64,000 nucleotides of DNA from CBDFLT01 sp965249225 (lineage in GTDB: Bacteria; Chloroflexota; Dehalococcoidia; Lucifugimonadales; G963668185). This document shows, one piece after another, positions 8,940-17,685 of the stretch; the first letter of the stretch is position 1; every line of letters begins with the position of its first letter. A program made the position numbers and the translations under genes. The stretch spans positions 248,001-312,000 of the forward strand of contig CBDFLT010000009.1 in the NCBI GenBank assembly GCA_965249225.1. Reading direction: 5' to 3'. The notes under the pieces are model-generated. The model did not search any database. It was not told the origin of the DNA and was given only the letters and a program-made list of their open reading frames with translations.

Positions 8940-9662
8940 TTAACGAGGCTCGGAATGCTCCGGTTCAAGAGGTACATCAGAAAACTCGACGGGAGCTGCC
9001 GCCTGCGGGAGCACGATGCCCCCGGAGAACACCGTCTTCATGGCATCCTCCACCGTGATGTCCGTCTCGATTAGGTCGCTCTTTGAAACAAAGGCCAGCA
9101 TCCCCGACGTAGGGTTCGGCACGGTGGGTATGTACACTGCAACCTCGATCCCGTCTTCGCGATCGGGAGCAGAGGTGTGGCCGGTGACGAAGCCCAGGGC
9201 TCTTACGCCCGGCCTGGGCCACTCAACAAACACCACGCGGTTGAATTGACGGTCCAAAGGGGCAGACAGGGCGTCGGTAGCCTGTTTGGCAACTCCGTAA
9301 ATGGTTTTGACAACGGGAATCCTGGTCAAGATAATGGCCGGCCAGTTAATGACCCTTCTACCAGCATCCCAGGGGACCAGCACCCCGACTACGTAGAGGA
9401 TGGCAAAGGTGGTGAGCACGCCGACCCCCGGAAAATCCAAGAAGGACATCTGTGTACCCCTGACCCAGGGGCGAACGATGTCGTCGATGTAGACGAACGC
9501 AAACCGCAAGATAACGAACGTGACGATCAGCGGGATCAGCACCAGCAACCCGGCGGCCGTCCTCCTCCAGATATGACGCTCCACACGCTGGAGGAATGAC
9601 CGCCTCCCAGGCTGCCTATCGCCGCCTATCTCAGGAATTCTGTATCCAGTACCACCGTCCAC
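8940..9662 (-). CDS. DUF502 membrane protein
   Basis: A 240-residue DUF502 family protein, function unknown. After a cytosolic N-terminus there are two transmembrane segments (TAAGLLVLIPLIVTFVILRF and VLTTFAILYVVGVLV), then the family block ILTRIPVVKTIYGVAKQ and a soluble domain with PNPTSGMLAFVSKSD. The start is GTG 9662, one base after the upstream glycosyltransferase stop, with AGGAG seven bases before it; a longer frame runs back inside that gene and is not used. The spacing implies co-transcription with the glycosyltransferase. Confidence 0.85.
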   Translation of the reverse strand: MDGGTGYRIPEIGGDRQPGRRSFLQRVERHIWRRTAAGLLVLIPLIVTFVILRFAFVYIDDIVRPWVRGTQMSFLDFPGVGVLTTFAILYVVGVLVPWDAGRRVINWPAIILTRIPVVKTIYGVAKQATDALSAPLDRQFNRVVFVEWPRPGVRALGFVTGHTSAPDREDGIEVAVYIPTVPNPTSGMLAFVSKSDLIETDITVEDAMKTVFSGGIVLPQAAAPVEFSDVPLEPEHSEPR

Positions 9663-9663
9663 G

Positions 9664-10887
9664 TTAAGCTCCTGAGACGCTCTCCCAAGGCGCCTCGACC
9701 AGATACGAATAGAGGTCCAGCATCTGGTCTGCCATGCCACTCCAACCCATGCCCTCGGCCTTGGTTCTGGCCACAATTCCCATGGCATCACCTAGAGACT
9801 CGTTTGCGAGCAGCATGTGGAGTCGCTCAGCGAAAGGCTCTGGGCAGCGCCACGGAATCAAATAACCTGTTTCGCCATTCTTGAGAAAAGTCTTCGGCCC
9901 TCCCACCCTAGACGCTATCACGGGCCTACCGCATGCCATGGCCTCCAGGGCCACCAGCCCAAAGCTCTCGTAATACGATGGTAAGACCAGTACATCGGCG
10001 GCGGCGTAGTAGGTAGGCAATTCCGACTGTTCGACCGCGCCGACGAAGGTCGCCATATGCCCGATGCCCAGCTGTTCCACGGATGACTTCAGCCAGAGCG
10101 GCTGCCTGTCCTCCCCCGGCTCGCCACCTACGACCAGTAGCCGCGTATCTTCCCTCTCCTCCAGTTGGGCCACAGCCTCAACGAGTATCCCCAACCCCTT
10201 CAAAGGCTCGACGCGGCCAACGTAAAGAATAACCCTTTGTTCACTTAGCCCCAACGCTCTCCGTGCCTCGGCCTTATCGAGGGGCCTGAACATCTCAAGG
10301 TCGACCCCGGCCGGTACCACCTCGACCTTGTGCGATGGAACTTCGTACAGTCTCGACAGATCCTCCGCCTCTTGTCTTGTGGATACCACGATGGCTTGCG
10401 CATTGTCCATCACCCGCTTTTCGGTGGTTGACCGTAGCTCGGGTTCCTTCTCGCCGGCGCGCGCTCGCAGCTTCGCCTTGGCAAGAGTGTGAAAGGTCGC
10501 GACTTGTGGTACGCCCCACCCTTTGGAAAGTATCGTCCCAGCCCAGCCGGAAAGCCAGTAGTGGGAATGGACAAGGTCGTACTCCAGACGCTCCGAGCGT
10601 TGGAATTGGTACAGGTTTGTAATGAACTCCGGTATATGGAGGTAAAGGCTTTCCTTCGATTTGTCGCACGCCCCCGCCTTGATATGGACCACACGGGCGT
10701 TCTCTCCAAGCTCGACGATCTCTGGGTCGTTGGGATCATGAATACGTGTATAAACGTCTACGTGGTAGCCCCGGCGACCTAACTCTCTCGCCAGTTGCAG
10801 CACGTACACGTTCATACCACCGGTGTCCTTCTCTCCAAGGCGAGCTACAGGACACCCGTGGAAGCTCAAAAAGGCCAATCTATGCAT
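9664..10887 (-). CDS. Glycosyltransferase family 4
   Basis: A 407-residue GT-B retaining glycosyltransferase of family 4, close in pattern to MshA and sucrose-phosphate-synthase-type enzymes. The N-terminal domain has the GGMNVYVLQLARELGRRGHxV-type nucleotide-sugar motif (TGGMNVYVLQLARELGRRGY) and LVHSHYWLSGW. The C-terminal domain has ILYVGRVEPLKG near 220 and the EX7E block in YYESFGLVALEAMACGRPVI near 320. It starts with ATG and is followed at once by DUF502. The acceptor cannot be read; no mycothiol cluster is present. Confidence 0.88.
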   Translation of the reverse strand: MHRLAFLSFHGCPVARLGEKDTGGMNVYVLQLARELGRRGYHVDVYTRIHDPNDPEIVELGENARVVHIKAGACDKSKESLYLHIPEFITNLYQFQRSERLEYDLVHSHYWLSGWAGTILSKGWGVPQVATFHTLAKAKLRARAGEKEPELRSTTEKRVMDNAQAIVVSTRQEAEDLSRLYEVPSHKVEVVPAGVDLEMFRPLDKAEARRALGLSEQRVILYVGRVEPLKGLGILVEAVAQLEEREDTRLLVVGGEPGEDRQPLWLKSSVEQLGIGHMATFVGAVEQSELPTYYAAADVLVLPSYYESFGLVALEAMACGRPVIASRVGGPKTFLKNGETGYLIPWRCPEPFAERLHMLLANESLGDAMGIVARTKAEGMGWSGMADQMLDLYSYLVEAPWESVSGA

Positions 10888-11102
10888 TGATCACTCTGGA
10901 AAAACGCCTCGGGACCACTAGATAATCCCATATTAACAAGGACACGAACGTGAAGCTATACCCCAGCACCGACATAGAGGTTCGCACGGACGCGACGGGT
11001 CAGGACCCGGGGCACCGAACACCCGGAACCCACCGAGTGTTCCCAACAACGGGCGGCGATGGGGGCCTACCCCGGCCGCACGGCGATGATAGAGGCGGTA
11101 TG

Positions 11103-12080
11103 CTAGCGACGCACGGTCAGGTGGTATATCGCCTGATCCTTCCCGCCCAAGTCGTATTTGTAGCGCTCTGAGCCTCGAAGAAACTCGAAGGTATGCCGTC
11201 CCAGCTCAATTGCCTCTTTTACGCAAAGGGCCTTGTTGAGAAAGCCTACGCTCAGCGGGGAATAGGCGGGATCGTAGCCACTATTATACAGCAGGTACGA
11301 TCCATCGTAGTCAAAGCAGATGCAAGAAGCGACGCGGGTTCCGTTTACCTCGAGAAAGTAAAGCCTGAACTGGTCCCTGCCCGCCATTTCAAGGGCGATG
11401 TCGGTAAAGAAGCTCTCGCGCTCCGGTGTCAGAAACTCCGCCTTCTCCGGGCCACTGGCCCGGAGAAGGCGGAAGAACTCGTGCATGCAGCTTGCAAGGT
11501 CCTCTCGCGTGGTCAAAGTGTATTGATGGGCATTCCCGGCCTGTTCCAGCCGGCGCAGCTTCCGGCGTAACTCGTGGCGGTCCTTTTTGGCGAGGCCTGC
11601 CTGATATTCGTCCCAAGTAGACGGCAGCGACGCTACCGGCGCCATGTCCTCTTCCACGACCTCGATCGACATTCCCATGCTCTTGGCCACCTCCGGCAGA
11701 TAACTGAGAGTTGGGGACTTTGGGGGTACCGACATCAAGTCCAGAGTGTGCCAGTTTAGCGTCGAGAGGTGGTCGAAGAGGGCGGTGTAGAACCGCTCTG
11801 GGCTGGTTTCTGGGACCAGGAAATCGAGGTAATCGAACAGGTCGGTATCGCCGACGAACCGGACCACGCCATCGCTCCACATCAGTGGAGCGATTCCCAA
11901 CATTGTTCCATCTTCGCGAATCGACGTTATGCACAGGTCCCAGTTGCGACCGAAACGGTTCCACCAGATGCGTTGCCACCAGGGTGTAACGAACACAGTG
12001 TTGGTGCAGGAGAAAGGGAGAAGCTCTTCCCATTCCCGGTGCATCGCGTCGAAATCCCCTACCTGGACCGAATAGGCCAT
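11103..12080 (-). CDS. BioF2-like/CelD-type acetyltransferase-domain protein
   Basis: A 325-residue protein of the GNAT superfamily branch often annotated BioF2-like or CelD/FemAB-related. Evidence is an N-terminal WEELLPFS..NTVFVTPWWQRIWW segment, the centre KKDRHELRRKLRRLEQAG, and the C-terminal strand set LYFLEVNGTRVASCICFDYDGSYLLYNSGYD with SVGFLNKALCVKEAIE. Homologs sit in polysaccharide or peptidoglycan-modifying loci. Three bases separate it from folE upstream, so the two are probably co-transcribed. The substrate is unknown. Confidence 0.75.
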   Translation of the reverse strand: MAYSVQVGDFDAMHREWEELLPFSCTNTVFVTPWWQRIWWNRFGRNWDLCITSIREDGTMLGIAPLMWSDGVVRFVGDTDLFDYLDFLVPETSPERFYTALFDHLSTLNWHTLDLMSVPPKSPTLSYLPEVAKSMGMSIEVVEEDMAPVASLPSTWDEYQAGLAKKDRHELRRKLRRLEQAGNAHQYTLTTREDLASCMHEFFRLLRASGPEKAEFLTPERESFFTDIALEMAGRDQFRLYFLEVNGTRVASCICFDYDGSYLLYNSGYDPAYSPLSVGFLNKALCVKEAIELGRHTFEFLRGSERYKYDLGGKDQAIYHLTVRR

Positions 12081-12083
12081 CGC

Positions 12084-12644
12084 CTAGGACTCGTGTACCA
12101 GATGCAAGAACTCGCGTCGTGGCCCGCTCTCGGTCGCAAAGCTACCTCGAACAGCCGAAGTCACGATCTTGCCACCAGGCTTCTCGACACCCCTCAGTGT
12201 CATACACATGTGCTCGGCGCTCAGGACGACGCCCACTCCCTCGGGCTGAACGGCTTCGTAGATAGCGTCGGCGAGCTCGTCGGTCAGCCTCTCCTGGAGC
12301 TGGGGACGGCGACAGATTATGTCCAGCGCCCTGGCCAATTTGCTGGCCCCCACAACCCGCCCGTTGGGCACATACCCCATATGCGCAGTCCCGTAGAACG
12401 GCAGAAAGTGGTGCTCGCAAATCGAGAAGAAGGGGATGTCCTTCACCACGACCATCTCACGATGCCCTTCTTCAAAGCCGGTAGCTAGGACTTGGCACGG
12501 GTCCATTTCCAGCCCTGAGAAAAACTCAGCGTACATCTTGGCCACCCGCTTGGGAGTCGCCGCCAGTCCTTCTCGACCAGGGTCTTCTCCAATGGCCGTG
12601 ATGATGGAGGCCACCGCCTCCTCTATAGCTTCCTGATCGATCAA
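12084..12644 (-). CDS. folE: GTP cyclohydrolase I
   Basis: A 186-residue type IA GTP cyclohydrolase that converts GTP to 7,8-dihydroneopterin triphosphate at the head of folate synthesis. Zinc and active-site motifs are visible: FFSICEHHFLPFYGTAHMGY and LSAEHMCMTLRGVEKPG, with GEDPGREGLAATPKRVAKMY at the N-terminus. The TTG start at 12644 is chosen because AAAGGAAAA precedes it and IDQEAIEEAV is the usual beginning; an in-frame ATG at 12704 would add 20 unconserved residues without a ribosome site. No other folate genes are adjacent. Confidence 0.93.
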   Translation of the reverse strand: MIDQEAIEEAVASIITAIGEDPGREGLAATPKRVAKMYAEFFSGLEMDPCQVLATGFEEGHREMVVVKDIPFFSICEHHFLPFYGTAHMGYVPNGRVVGASKLARALDIICRRPQLQERLTDELADAIYEAVQPEGVGVVLSAEHMCMTLRGVEKPGGKIVTSAVRGSFATESGPRREFLHLVHES

Positions 12645-12778
12645 CGGTTTTCCTTTCGGACCTCGGTCAACGTGATTTGGCCATACTCCGAGGTCTCGCG
12701 TCATTGGTTAAGTTTGGGACTTGCCGGGGAGCCCGATAAGGTACGGGTTAATAATGGTACGGTCGTGCCTGCGATGGC

Positions 12779-13834
12779 TCAGGCGAGCGTCAGCGCCTTC
12801 TCTACGGCGTCCAGCTCTGCGGGGTACTCTTCAATCTCCACGGAAACTAGGTCGCTCACAAGTCCGGGGTCCTTTAGACCCGTACCTGTAATAACGCAAA
12901 CAACCGTCTTACCCTCGAGGTCCAGTCCGTTGTGCGATTGCTTTAGAAGTCCGGCCACCGATGCCGCCGACGCGGGCTCACAAAAGATCCCCTCCTGTTC
13001 TCCCATCAGCCTTGCCGCGGCGATGATATCGTCATCGGGGACCGCGTCGATGGTGCCGCCCGACTCATCTCTTGCCCGTTCCGCGCCCTTCCAACTGGCG
13101 GGATTGCCCACGCGTATGGCTGACGCTATGCTCTCCGGGTTTTCCACGGGTGCACCCATGACGAGAGGAGCAGCCCCTTCAGCCTGGACGCCCATCATTT
13201 TGGGGCGGCTCTCAGTCCACCCCAGGTCAAACGCCTCTCCAAAACCAAGCCAATAGGCGGTGATGTTTCCCGCGTTGCCCACGGGTATAAACAGGTAGTC
13301 CGGGGCCATGTCCAGGTCTTCAATGATCTCGAATGCGGCGGTCTTCTGGCCCTGAATTCTGTTGGGATTCAGTGAGTTCACCAAGACGGAGCTAAGGCGC
13401 TCAACCAGATTGCGGACCAGGCTAAGGGTGATGTCGAAGTTGCCATCGACGGCCACGATGCGAGCGCCGTATGCGACCGCTTGTAAAAGCTTACCACTTG
13501 CCACGCTGCCTTTGGGCACGACCACCGTGGTGGGCAGCTTACAATAGGCGCCGTAGGCCGCCGCGGACGCGCTGGTGTTCCCAGTGGACGCACAGATGAG
13601 ACTGGTCCCCCCGGCCTCTATCGCCTTGGCGACGGCGACGACCATTCCCCTGTCTTTGAACGATCCGGTGGGATTGCAACCTTCGAGCTTAAAGTAGAGG
13701 TGATCACATCCCACCATCTCACCGATAGTCCTCGACCTGACCAGCGGCGTATCGCCCTCGCCAAGCGTGAACATCGGGGTGTCGTCTGTGATAGGCAGGT
13801 ACTTTCGGTACCTGTGTAACACGCCCTCTTTCAT
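12779..13834 (-). CDS. thrC: Threonine synthase
   Basis: A 351-residue PLP enzyme of the short threonine synthase class that converts O-phosphohomoserine to threonine. The PLP lysine is in EGCNPTGSFKDRGM near residue 60. CASTGNTSASAAAYGA binds the phosphate of the substrate or cofactor, and VPVGNAGNITAYWLGF is the glycine-rich PLP-phosphate loop near 185. Length fits the family. The start is ATG, with weak ribosome-site complementarity. It is monocistronic or leads toward folE after a 134-bp gap. Confidence 0.93.
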   Translation of the reverse strand: MKEGVLHRYRKYLPITDDTPMFTLGEGDTPLVRSRTIGEMVGCDHLYFKLEGCNPTGSFKDRGMVVAVAKAIEAGGTSLICASTGNTSASAAAYGAYCKLPTTVVVPKGSVASGKLLQAVAYGARIVAVDGNFDITLSLVRNLVERLSSVLVNSLNPNRIQGQKTAAFEIIEDLDMAPDYLFIPVGNAGNITAYWLGFGEAFDLGWTESRPKMMGVQAEGAAPLVMGAPVENPESIASAIRVGNPASWKGAERARDESGGTIDAVPDDDIIAAARLMGEQEGIFCEPASAASVAGLLKQSHNGLDLEGKTVVCVITGTGLKDPGLVSDLVSVEIEEYPAELDAVEKALTLA

Positions 13835-14188
13835 GCCGTTACTTTTCTACCTTAGCTGGGATCAGATACGTGCATGACTTCCCACAAGCAGAGTCATGAC
13901 ACCTCACTCTCCCATGCCCTTTTCTCGAAGACGATCGGACGGCCAAACCGCAGCGAATGGCCGACCTTTGAGAGGGTGCCCTTCGCTCAGGCGGCAGCGC
14001 ACAGGCCATGAGTCAAACTATCATACCATGTGTCCACGGGCAATCCTAAAAAACGTCTCAATGCGGTGGACACGCCGCTCCCACCATACCACATATTTCA
14101 CAATCCTGATCCGTCCTCAATGTGGGCATCCCACACCAAGGTGCTGCGGTTATTCCTAATTCACATACCTCGGACCGCTCCAAACGTG
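13835..14188. other. Intergenic region between divergent thrC and hpf
   Basis: No coding pattern is seen on either strand. The only structured element is an inverted repeat GTGTCCAC (14030-14037) and GTGGACAC (14066-14073), separated by 28 nt. It could be a hairpin or operator but matches no site I recognise. Confidence 0.4.
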
Positions 14189-14217
14189 TTGCAACGTCAT
14201 CTGCCCCGACCTACAAT
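14189..14217 (+). promoter_or_regulatory. Promoter of hpf
   Basis: TTGCAA (14189-14194), a 17-nt spacer and TACAAT (14212-14217). Transcription would begin near 14223, which excludes the upstream in-frame ATG at 14221 and fixes the GTG at 14242 as start. The -35 is the same as that of pdxS. Confidence 0.65.
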
Positions 14218-14241
14218 GGAATGCAGGAGAGGGTAGCGTCT

Positions 14242-14826
14242 GTGGACTTGCAGATTAACACCAAGAATATCGAACTCAACTCCCAATCGGAAGACTACAT
14301 TCGGAAGAAGTTCGACCGGTTGGCGCGGCACCTGAGGCCCCTCTCGGACGCCAAGGTGGAGATTTCCCGTACCTCGGCCAAGTCCAAGTCGGAGCGGATC
14401 GTGGCACAGGTGACCCTGTCGACCAACAGCTACACACTCAGAGGGCAGGAGCGTGGCCCAAACCTCTATGCGGCCATTGATGCGGTCACGGCCGTGGTAG
14501 ACCGCCAGATCCATAGATTCAAGGGCAAGGTGTACAGGACCAATAGGAGTCGGAGGGCCGGTAAGGCCAGCCCCATGCAGGGCGCTGAGCAAGAGGTCCT
14601 CCAGGAGGAGCAGGTAGAACCTGACCCAGATGAGCGCGAGCTACCGATGGTTGTGCGAACCAAGCGGTTTCCTATGACGCCCATGACCGTGGAAGACGCC
14701 ATCGTGCAGATGGAGCTCCTTAGCCATGATTTCTACTTCTTTCACAACGTTGACACCGGCGAGTACAACGTGGTCTACCGCAGGCATGACGGCGATTACA
14801 GCGTCATCGAGCCGTCCGCCTCATAG
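14242..14826 (+). CDS. hpf: Long-form ribosome hibernation promoting factor
   Basis: A 194-residue HPF of the long form. It binds the decoding centre and dimerises 70S ribosomes when growth stops. The N-terminal HPF/YfiA domain covers VDLQINTKNIELNSQSEDYI to VDRQIHRFKGK. After a variable acidic linker comes the C-terminal dimerisation domain VVRTKRFPMTPMTVEDAIVQ through DYSVIEPSAS. The GTG start is set by AGGAGAGGG (14225-14233) and by the promoter position. glyA follows 75 bp downstream on the same strand. Confidence 0.93.
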   Translation: MDLQINTKNIELNSQSEDYIRKKFDRLARHLRPLSDAKVEISRTSAKSKSERIVAQVTLSTNSYTLRGQERGPNLYAAIDAVTAVVDRQIHRFKGKVYRTNRSRRAGKASPMQGAEQEVLQEEQVEPDPDERELPMVVRTKRFPMTPMTVEDAIVQMELLSHDFYFFHNVDTGEYNVVYRRHDGDYSVIEPSAS

Positions 14827-14900
14827 ATTGCTCCTTGCCCTACAAGACCGGAAGAGGCCCCAGGGCCGAACATCCCCCTGAACGCCCGAGGAGACAAGAT

Positions 14901-16145
14901 ATGAGTGTATTGCTGGAGCAAGACCCTGAGATCGCAAAGGCCATCCAGGACGAGATACGTCGCCAGCAGAGGAACATCAATCTCATAGCGTCGGAGAACT
15001 ACGCCAGCAAGGCGGTTCTGGAGGCCCAGGCCTCTGTGCTTACCAACAAGTACGCCGAGGGCTACCCTGGCCGCCGGTACTACGGGGGTTGCGAGTTCGT
15101 AGACATCTCAGAGCAGATGGCTATCGACAGGGCCAAAGAGCTGTTCGCCGCCGAACACGCCAACGTCCAGCCCCATAGCGGCGCGCAGGCCAACATGGGC
15201 GCGTATTTCGCGGTCCTCAGCCCAGGCGATACCGTGATGGGAATGCAACTCGACCAGGGAGGCCACCTGACCCACGGAAGCCCGGTCAACTTCTCCGGCA
15301 AGCTGTACAACTTCGTCTCCTACGGGGTGGACAGGGAAACCGAACTCATCGACTACGATGAAGTGGAGCGGCTGGCTAAAGAGCACCGGCCCAGGCTTAT
15401 CGTCACCGGCGCCACGGCTTACCCAAGGACCTTCGACTTCGCTCGCCTCCGCCAGATAGCCGACGAGGTTGAGGGGATGCTGATGGTGGACATGGCCCAC
15501 ATCGCGGGTCTCATCGCCGCCGGTGAGCACCCCTCACCCATCCCCGTAGCCCAGTTGATCACGTCCACGACCCACAAGACCCTGAGAGGGCCCCGTGGCG
15601 GCTTCATACTCACGACTTCTGAGCTGGCCAAAGACGTGGACCGCGCCGTGTTCCCCAACGCTCAGGGTGGACCCATACAGAACACCATAGCGGCCAAGGC
15701 GGTGGCCTTCGGCGAGGCGCTGAAACCCGAGTTCAAGGCCTATCAACAGGCCATCCGGGCGAACGCCAGGGCCCTGGCCTCGGAGCTGAGCGCCGGAGGC
15801 CTTCGCCTGGTGTCCGGCGGCACCGACACCCACCTCCTACTGGTCGACATGACGCCGATGGAGATCACGGGCAGGAAGGCGGAGGAGGCTCTCGGCAGGG
15901 TCCACATAACGGTGAACCGCAACACCATTCCCTACGACCCCAAGCCGCCGAGAGTGTCCAGCGGCCTCCGGCTGGGGACGCCATCCGCCACCAGCCGCGG
16001 CTTCGGCACCGGAGAGATGGCCACAGTGGGGAAGCTGATCCTGCGAACGCTGCAGAATATGGGCGACGAGGATGTCGAGCGTGAGGTGGGGGACGAGGTG
16101 ATGGACCTCACATCCCGGTTCCCGGTGCCTGGCATCGACTTCTAG
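14901..16145 (+). CDS. glyA: Serine hydroxymethyltransferase
   Basis: A 414-residue PLP enzyme that interconverts serine and glycine with tetrahydrofolate, the main one-carbon source. NLIASENYASKAVLEAQ is near residue 30, LTNKYAEGYPGRRYYGGCE follows, and the PLP lysine is in TSTTHKTLRGPRGG near 225. DMAHIAGLIAAGEHPSP holds the PLP-binding Asp and His. ATG 14901 is chosen for its AGGAGA (14889-14894) site and family-typical length; the frame is open for 22 codons upstream but without a ribosome site. It converges on rnc with a 23-bp gap. Confidence 0.97.
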   Translation: MSVLLEQDPEIAKAIQDEIRRQQRNINLIASENYASKAVLEAQASVLTNKYAEGYPGRRYYGGCEFVDISEQMAIDRAKELFAAEHANVQPHSGAQANMGAYFAVLSPGDTVMGMQLDQGGHLTHGSPVNFSGKLYNFVSYGVDRETELIDYDEVERLAKEHRPRLIVTGATAYPRTFDFARLRQIADEVEGMLMVDMAHIAGLIAAGEHPSPIPVAQLITSTTHKTLRGPRGGFILTTSELAKDVDRAVFPNAQGGPIQNTIAAKAVAFGEALKPEFKAYQQAIRANARALASELSAGGLRLVSGGTDTHLLLVDMTPMEITGRKAEEALGRVHITVNRNTIPYDPKPPRVSSGLRLGTPSATSRGFGTGEMATVGKLILRTLQNMGDEDVEREVGDEVMDLTSRFPVPGIDF

Positions 16146-16168
16146 GCCAACAGGTAGAGCTAACCCAC

Positions 16169-16906
16169 TCAGGAGTCTTCACCAAGCGCCTCCAGCGCCT
16201 GGCTCGCCGCTTCCTGCTCCGCCTGGGACTTGCGCCGGCCTCTGCCTCGGCCCGCCACTCTGCCATCGACCTCCACCTCCACTTCGAACTCGCGGGTGTG
16301 ATCCTCGCCCGTCACCTCGGTGACGCGGTAAACGGGAGATGACAGACCCTTGGCCTGAGCCATCTCCTGGAGGGCCGACTTGGAGTTCTTGGAAACGCTG
16401 GGCCGAGCGAGGGCGTCCAGCCTCGACCTCAGCACACGGAGGATGAAATCGCGGGCCTTATCGTAGCCCCGGTCCAGGAACACTGCCCCCACCAGGGCCT
16501 CGAACGCCGCGGCCAGGTTCGACCGCCGTTGCCGTCCCCCGCCGGCCTCCTCACCCTTGCCCATGAGCAGGTGCTGGCCCAGGTTCAGCTCCTCGCCGAC
16601 ATGCGCCAACGACTCCCCTCGCACGACGGCGGAGCGAAACTCGGTGAGCTGTCCCTCAGGCAGGTCGGGGTAGCGTCGGTACACCTCGTGCGCCACCACT
16701 AGTCCTACGAGGGCATCTCCCAGAAACTCTAACCTTTCGTTGGACTCCTTGAACTCCGAGGGGTGCTCGTTCATGTAGGAGCTATGGACAAGCGCCTTAA
16801 GCAGGAGGCTCTTGTCCCGGAAGGAGACCCTCAGGTCCTTTTCAACGGATTTTTGCCGCAATAGCCCTGGTGCCTGTTGATTTACTTTAGGGCGCCCTTC
16901 GGCCAC
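16169..16906 (-). CDS. rnc: Ribonuclease III
   Basis: A 245-residue RNase III that cuts double-stranded RNA in rRNA and mRNA processing. The catalytic domain has the signature NERLEFLGDALVGLVV near residue 60 and the second acidic cluster AAAFEALVGAVFLDRGYDKA near 130. The dsRNA-binding domain covers residues about 172-243 (SKSALQEMAQAKGLSSPVY to KSQAEQEAASQALEALG). The GTG start overlaps the end of the upstream DsbA-like gene by 25 bases, so the two are translationally linked. Confidence 0.95.
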   Translation of the reverse strand: MAEGRPKVNQQAPGLLRQKSVEKDLRVSFRDKSLLLKALVHSSYMNEHPSEFKESNERLEFLGDALVGLVVAHEVYRRYPDLPEGQLTEFRSAVVRGESLAHVGEELNLGQHLLMGKGEEAGGGRQRRSNLAAAFEALVGAVFLDRGYDKARDFILRVLRSRLDALARPSVSKNSKSALQEMAQAKGLSSPVYRVTEVTGEDHTREFEVEVEVDGRVAGRGRGRRKSQAEQEAASQALEALGEDS

Positions 16907-17517
16907 GGCGGCTGGGGACGCTTGATCTCGCCAACGAAAGGCCGGCGTCCGAATAGCTCGATGAAGTGTTCGAAGAAGGCCGCCGAGTCATCTTCAGGGG
17001 GGATATAGGTCTTCAAGAAGGCCGCCGTCGAGTTTTCGAATACGAACGTCGGTGTGCCGAAAACGCCGTGTTTTTCGACGGCTTCAGTATGGTCGCGGCC
17101 GATATTTTCGAGCAGCTCGCGGTCGTTCAAATCCTTTTTGAAGCGCTCGACATCCAGACCGACCTCCTGCGCCACCTTCACCAAAGGGTCGGGGTCGTTA
17201 AGCGGAATGCGCCTGCTGCCCTCGTGACGGGCCGTCAACAACGCCAGGTGGAATCTCTCGAACGCGTCTTCGCCCTGGCGGCGGGCGGCCTCAGCCGCCC
17301 TCATGGCCAACAGATACTTGGCCCTGGAGTCGTTCGGCTCCTCCCACACCTTCGAGTCGTCGTCTTCCTCGTGTTCGTTCTGTTCGAGCGAAAAATGCTT
17401 CCAGGTTATTTTGAGGTCGTCGCCATAAACCCTCTTGACCCTATCCAGCCACACGGCCGCATTGTAGACATAGGGTCAAGCGTAGTCGCCGTAGATGTCC
17501 ACCCTGATGGGTTCCAT
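16882..17517 (-). CDS. DsbA-like oxidoreductase, predicted selenoprotein (TGA = Sec14)
   Basis: 211 residues when the in-frame TGA at 17478-17476 is read as selenocysteine. The reading starts at ATG 17517 with a strong AAAGGAG site five bases before it and gives MEPIRVDIYGDYA-U-PYVYNAAVWLDRVKR. This is the normal N-terminus of DsbA/FrnE-type thioredoxin-fold oxidoreductases, with Sec at the first redox position. The usual second Cys is Val17 (U-P-Y-V). The cis-Pro loop GVFGTPTFVF near residue 150 is present. A reading that stops at TGA would leave a 13-codon peptide and an orphan body without the strand and active site. A SECIS-like structure lies directly after the TGA. It overlaps rnc. The client is unknown. 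Confidence 0.85.
17436..17478 (-). promoter_or_regulatory. SECIS-like element of the DsbA-like selenoprotein
   Basis: On the minus strand, the nine bases TGACCCTAT, which include the Sec codon, pair perfectly with ATAGGGTCA at +32 to +40 after it. Inside, CGGCC (+17 to +21) and GGCTG (+26 to +30) form a second stem closed by the loop GTGT, with G and U at +22/+23. Position and an apical GU fit bacterial SECIS elements bound by SelB. Confidence 0.7.
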
Positions 17518-17603
17518 GGTTCTCCTTTCCTCAGCGCCGACTTTATCCAAATTTTACGGGCAGAATACCTCAGAGTCAAAGTGCGCATTTCACGCGCGTA
17601 ACA

Positions 17604-17617
17604 AAATGTTTACATTT
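17604..17617. promoter_or_regulatory. Palindromic operator-like site upstream of glnA
   Basis: AAATGTTTACATTT has perfect AAATGT/ACATTT arms around a TT centre. It lies 69 bp before the glnA start and about 90 bp from the divergent DsbA-like gene. An A+T-rich palindrome before glutamine synthetase suggests a nitrogen-responsive repressor site, but the regulator is unknown. Confidence 0.4.
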
Positions 17618-17685
17618 CCGCAACACCTGTGAAACAAGGTGGCGGCAGGATGAGAAGCATATTTATGCTCTTAAGGAGGTAATCT

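Noticed and set aside
16882..17454. DsbA-like protein starting at GTG 17454 as an ordinary non-seleno gene
   Set aside because: That GTG lies in the middle of the SECIS-like loop, has no ribosome site and would drop the first strand and active site.
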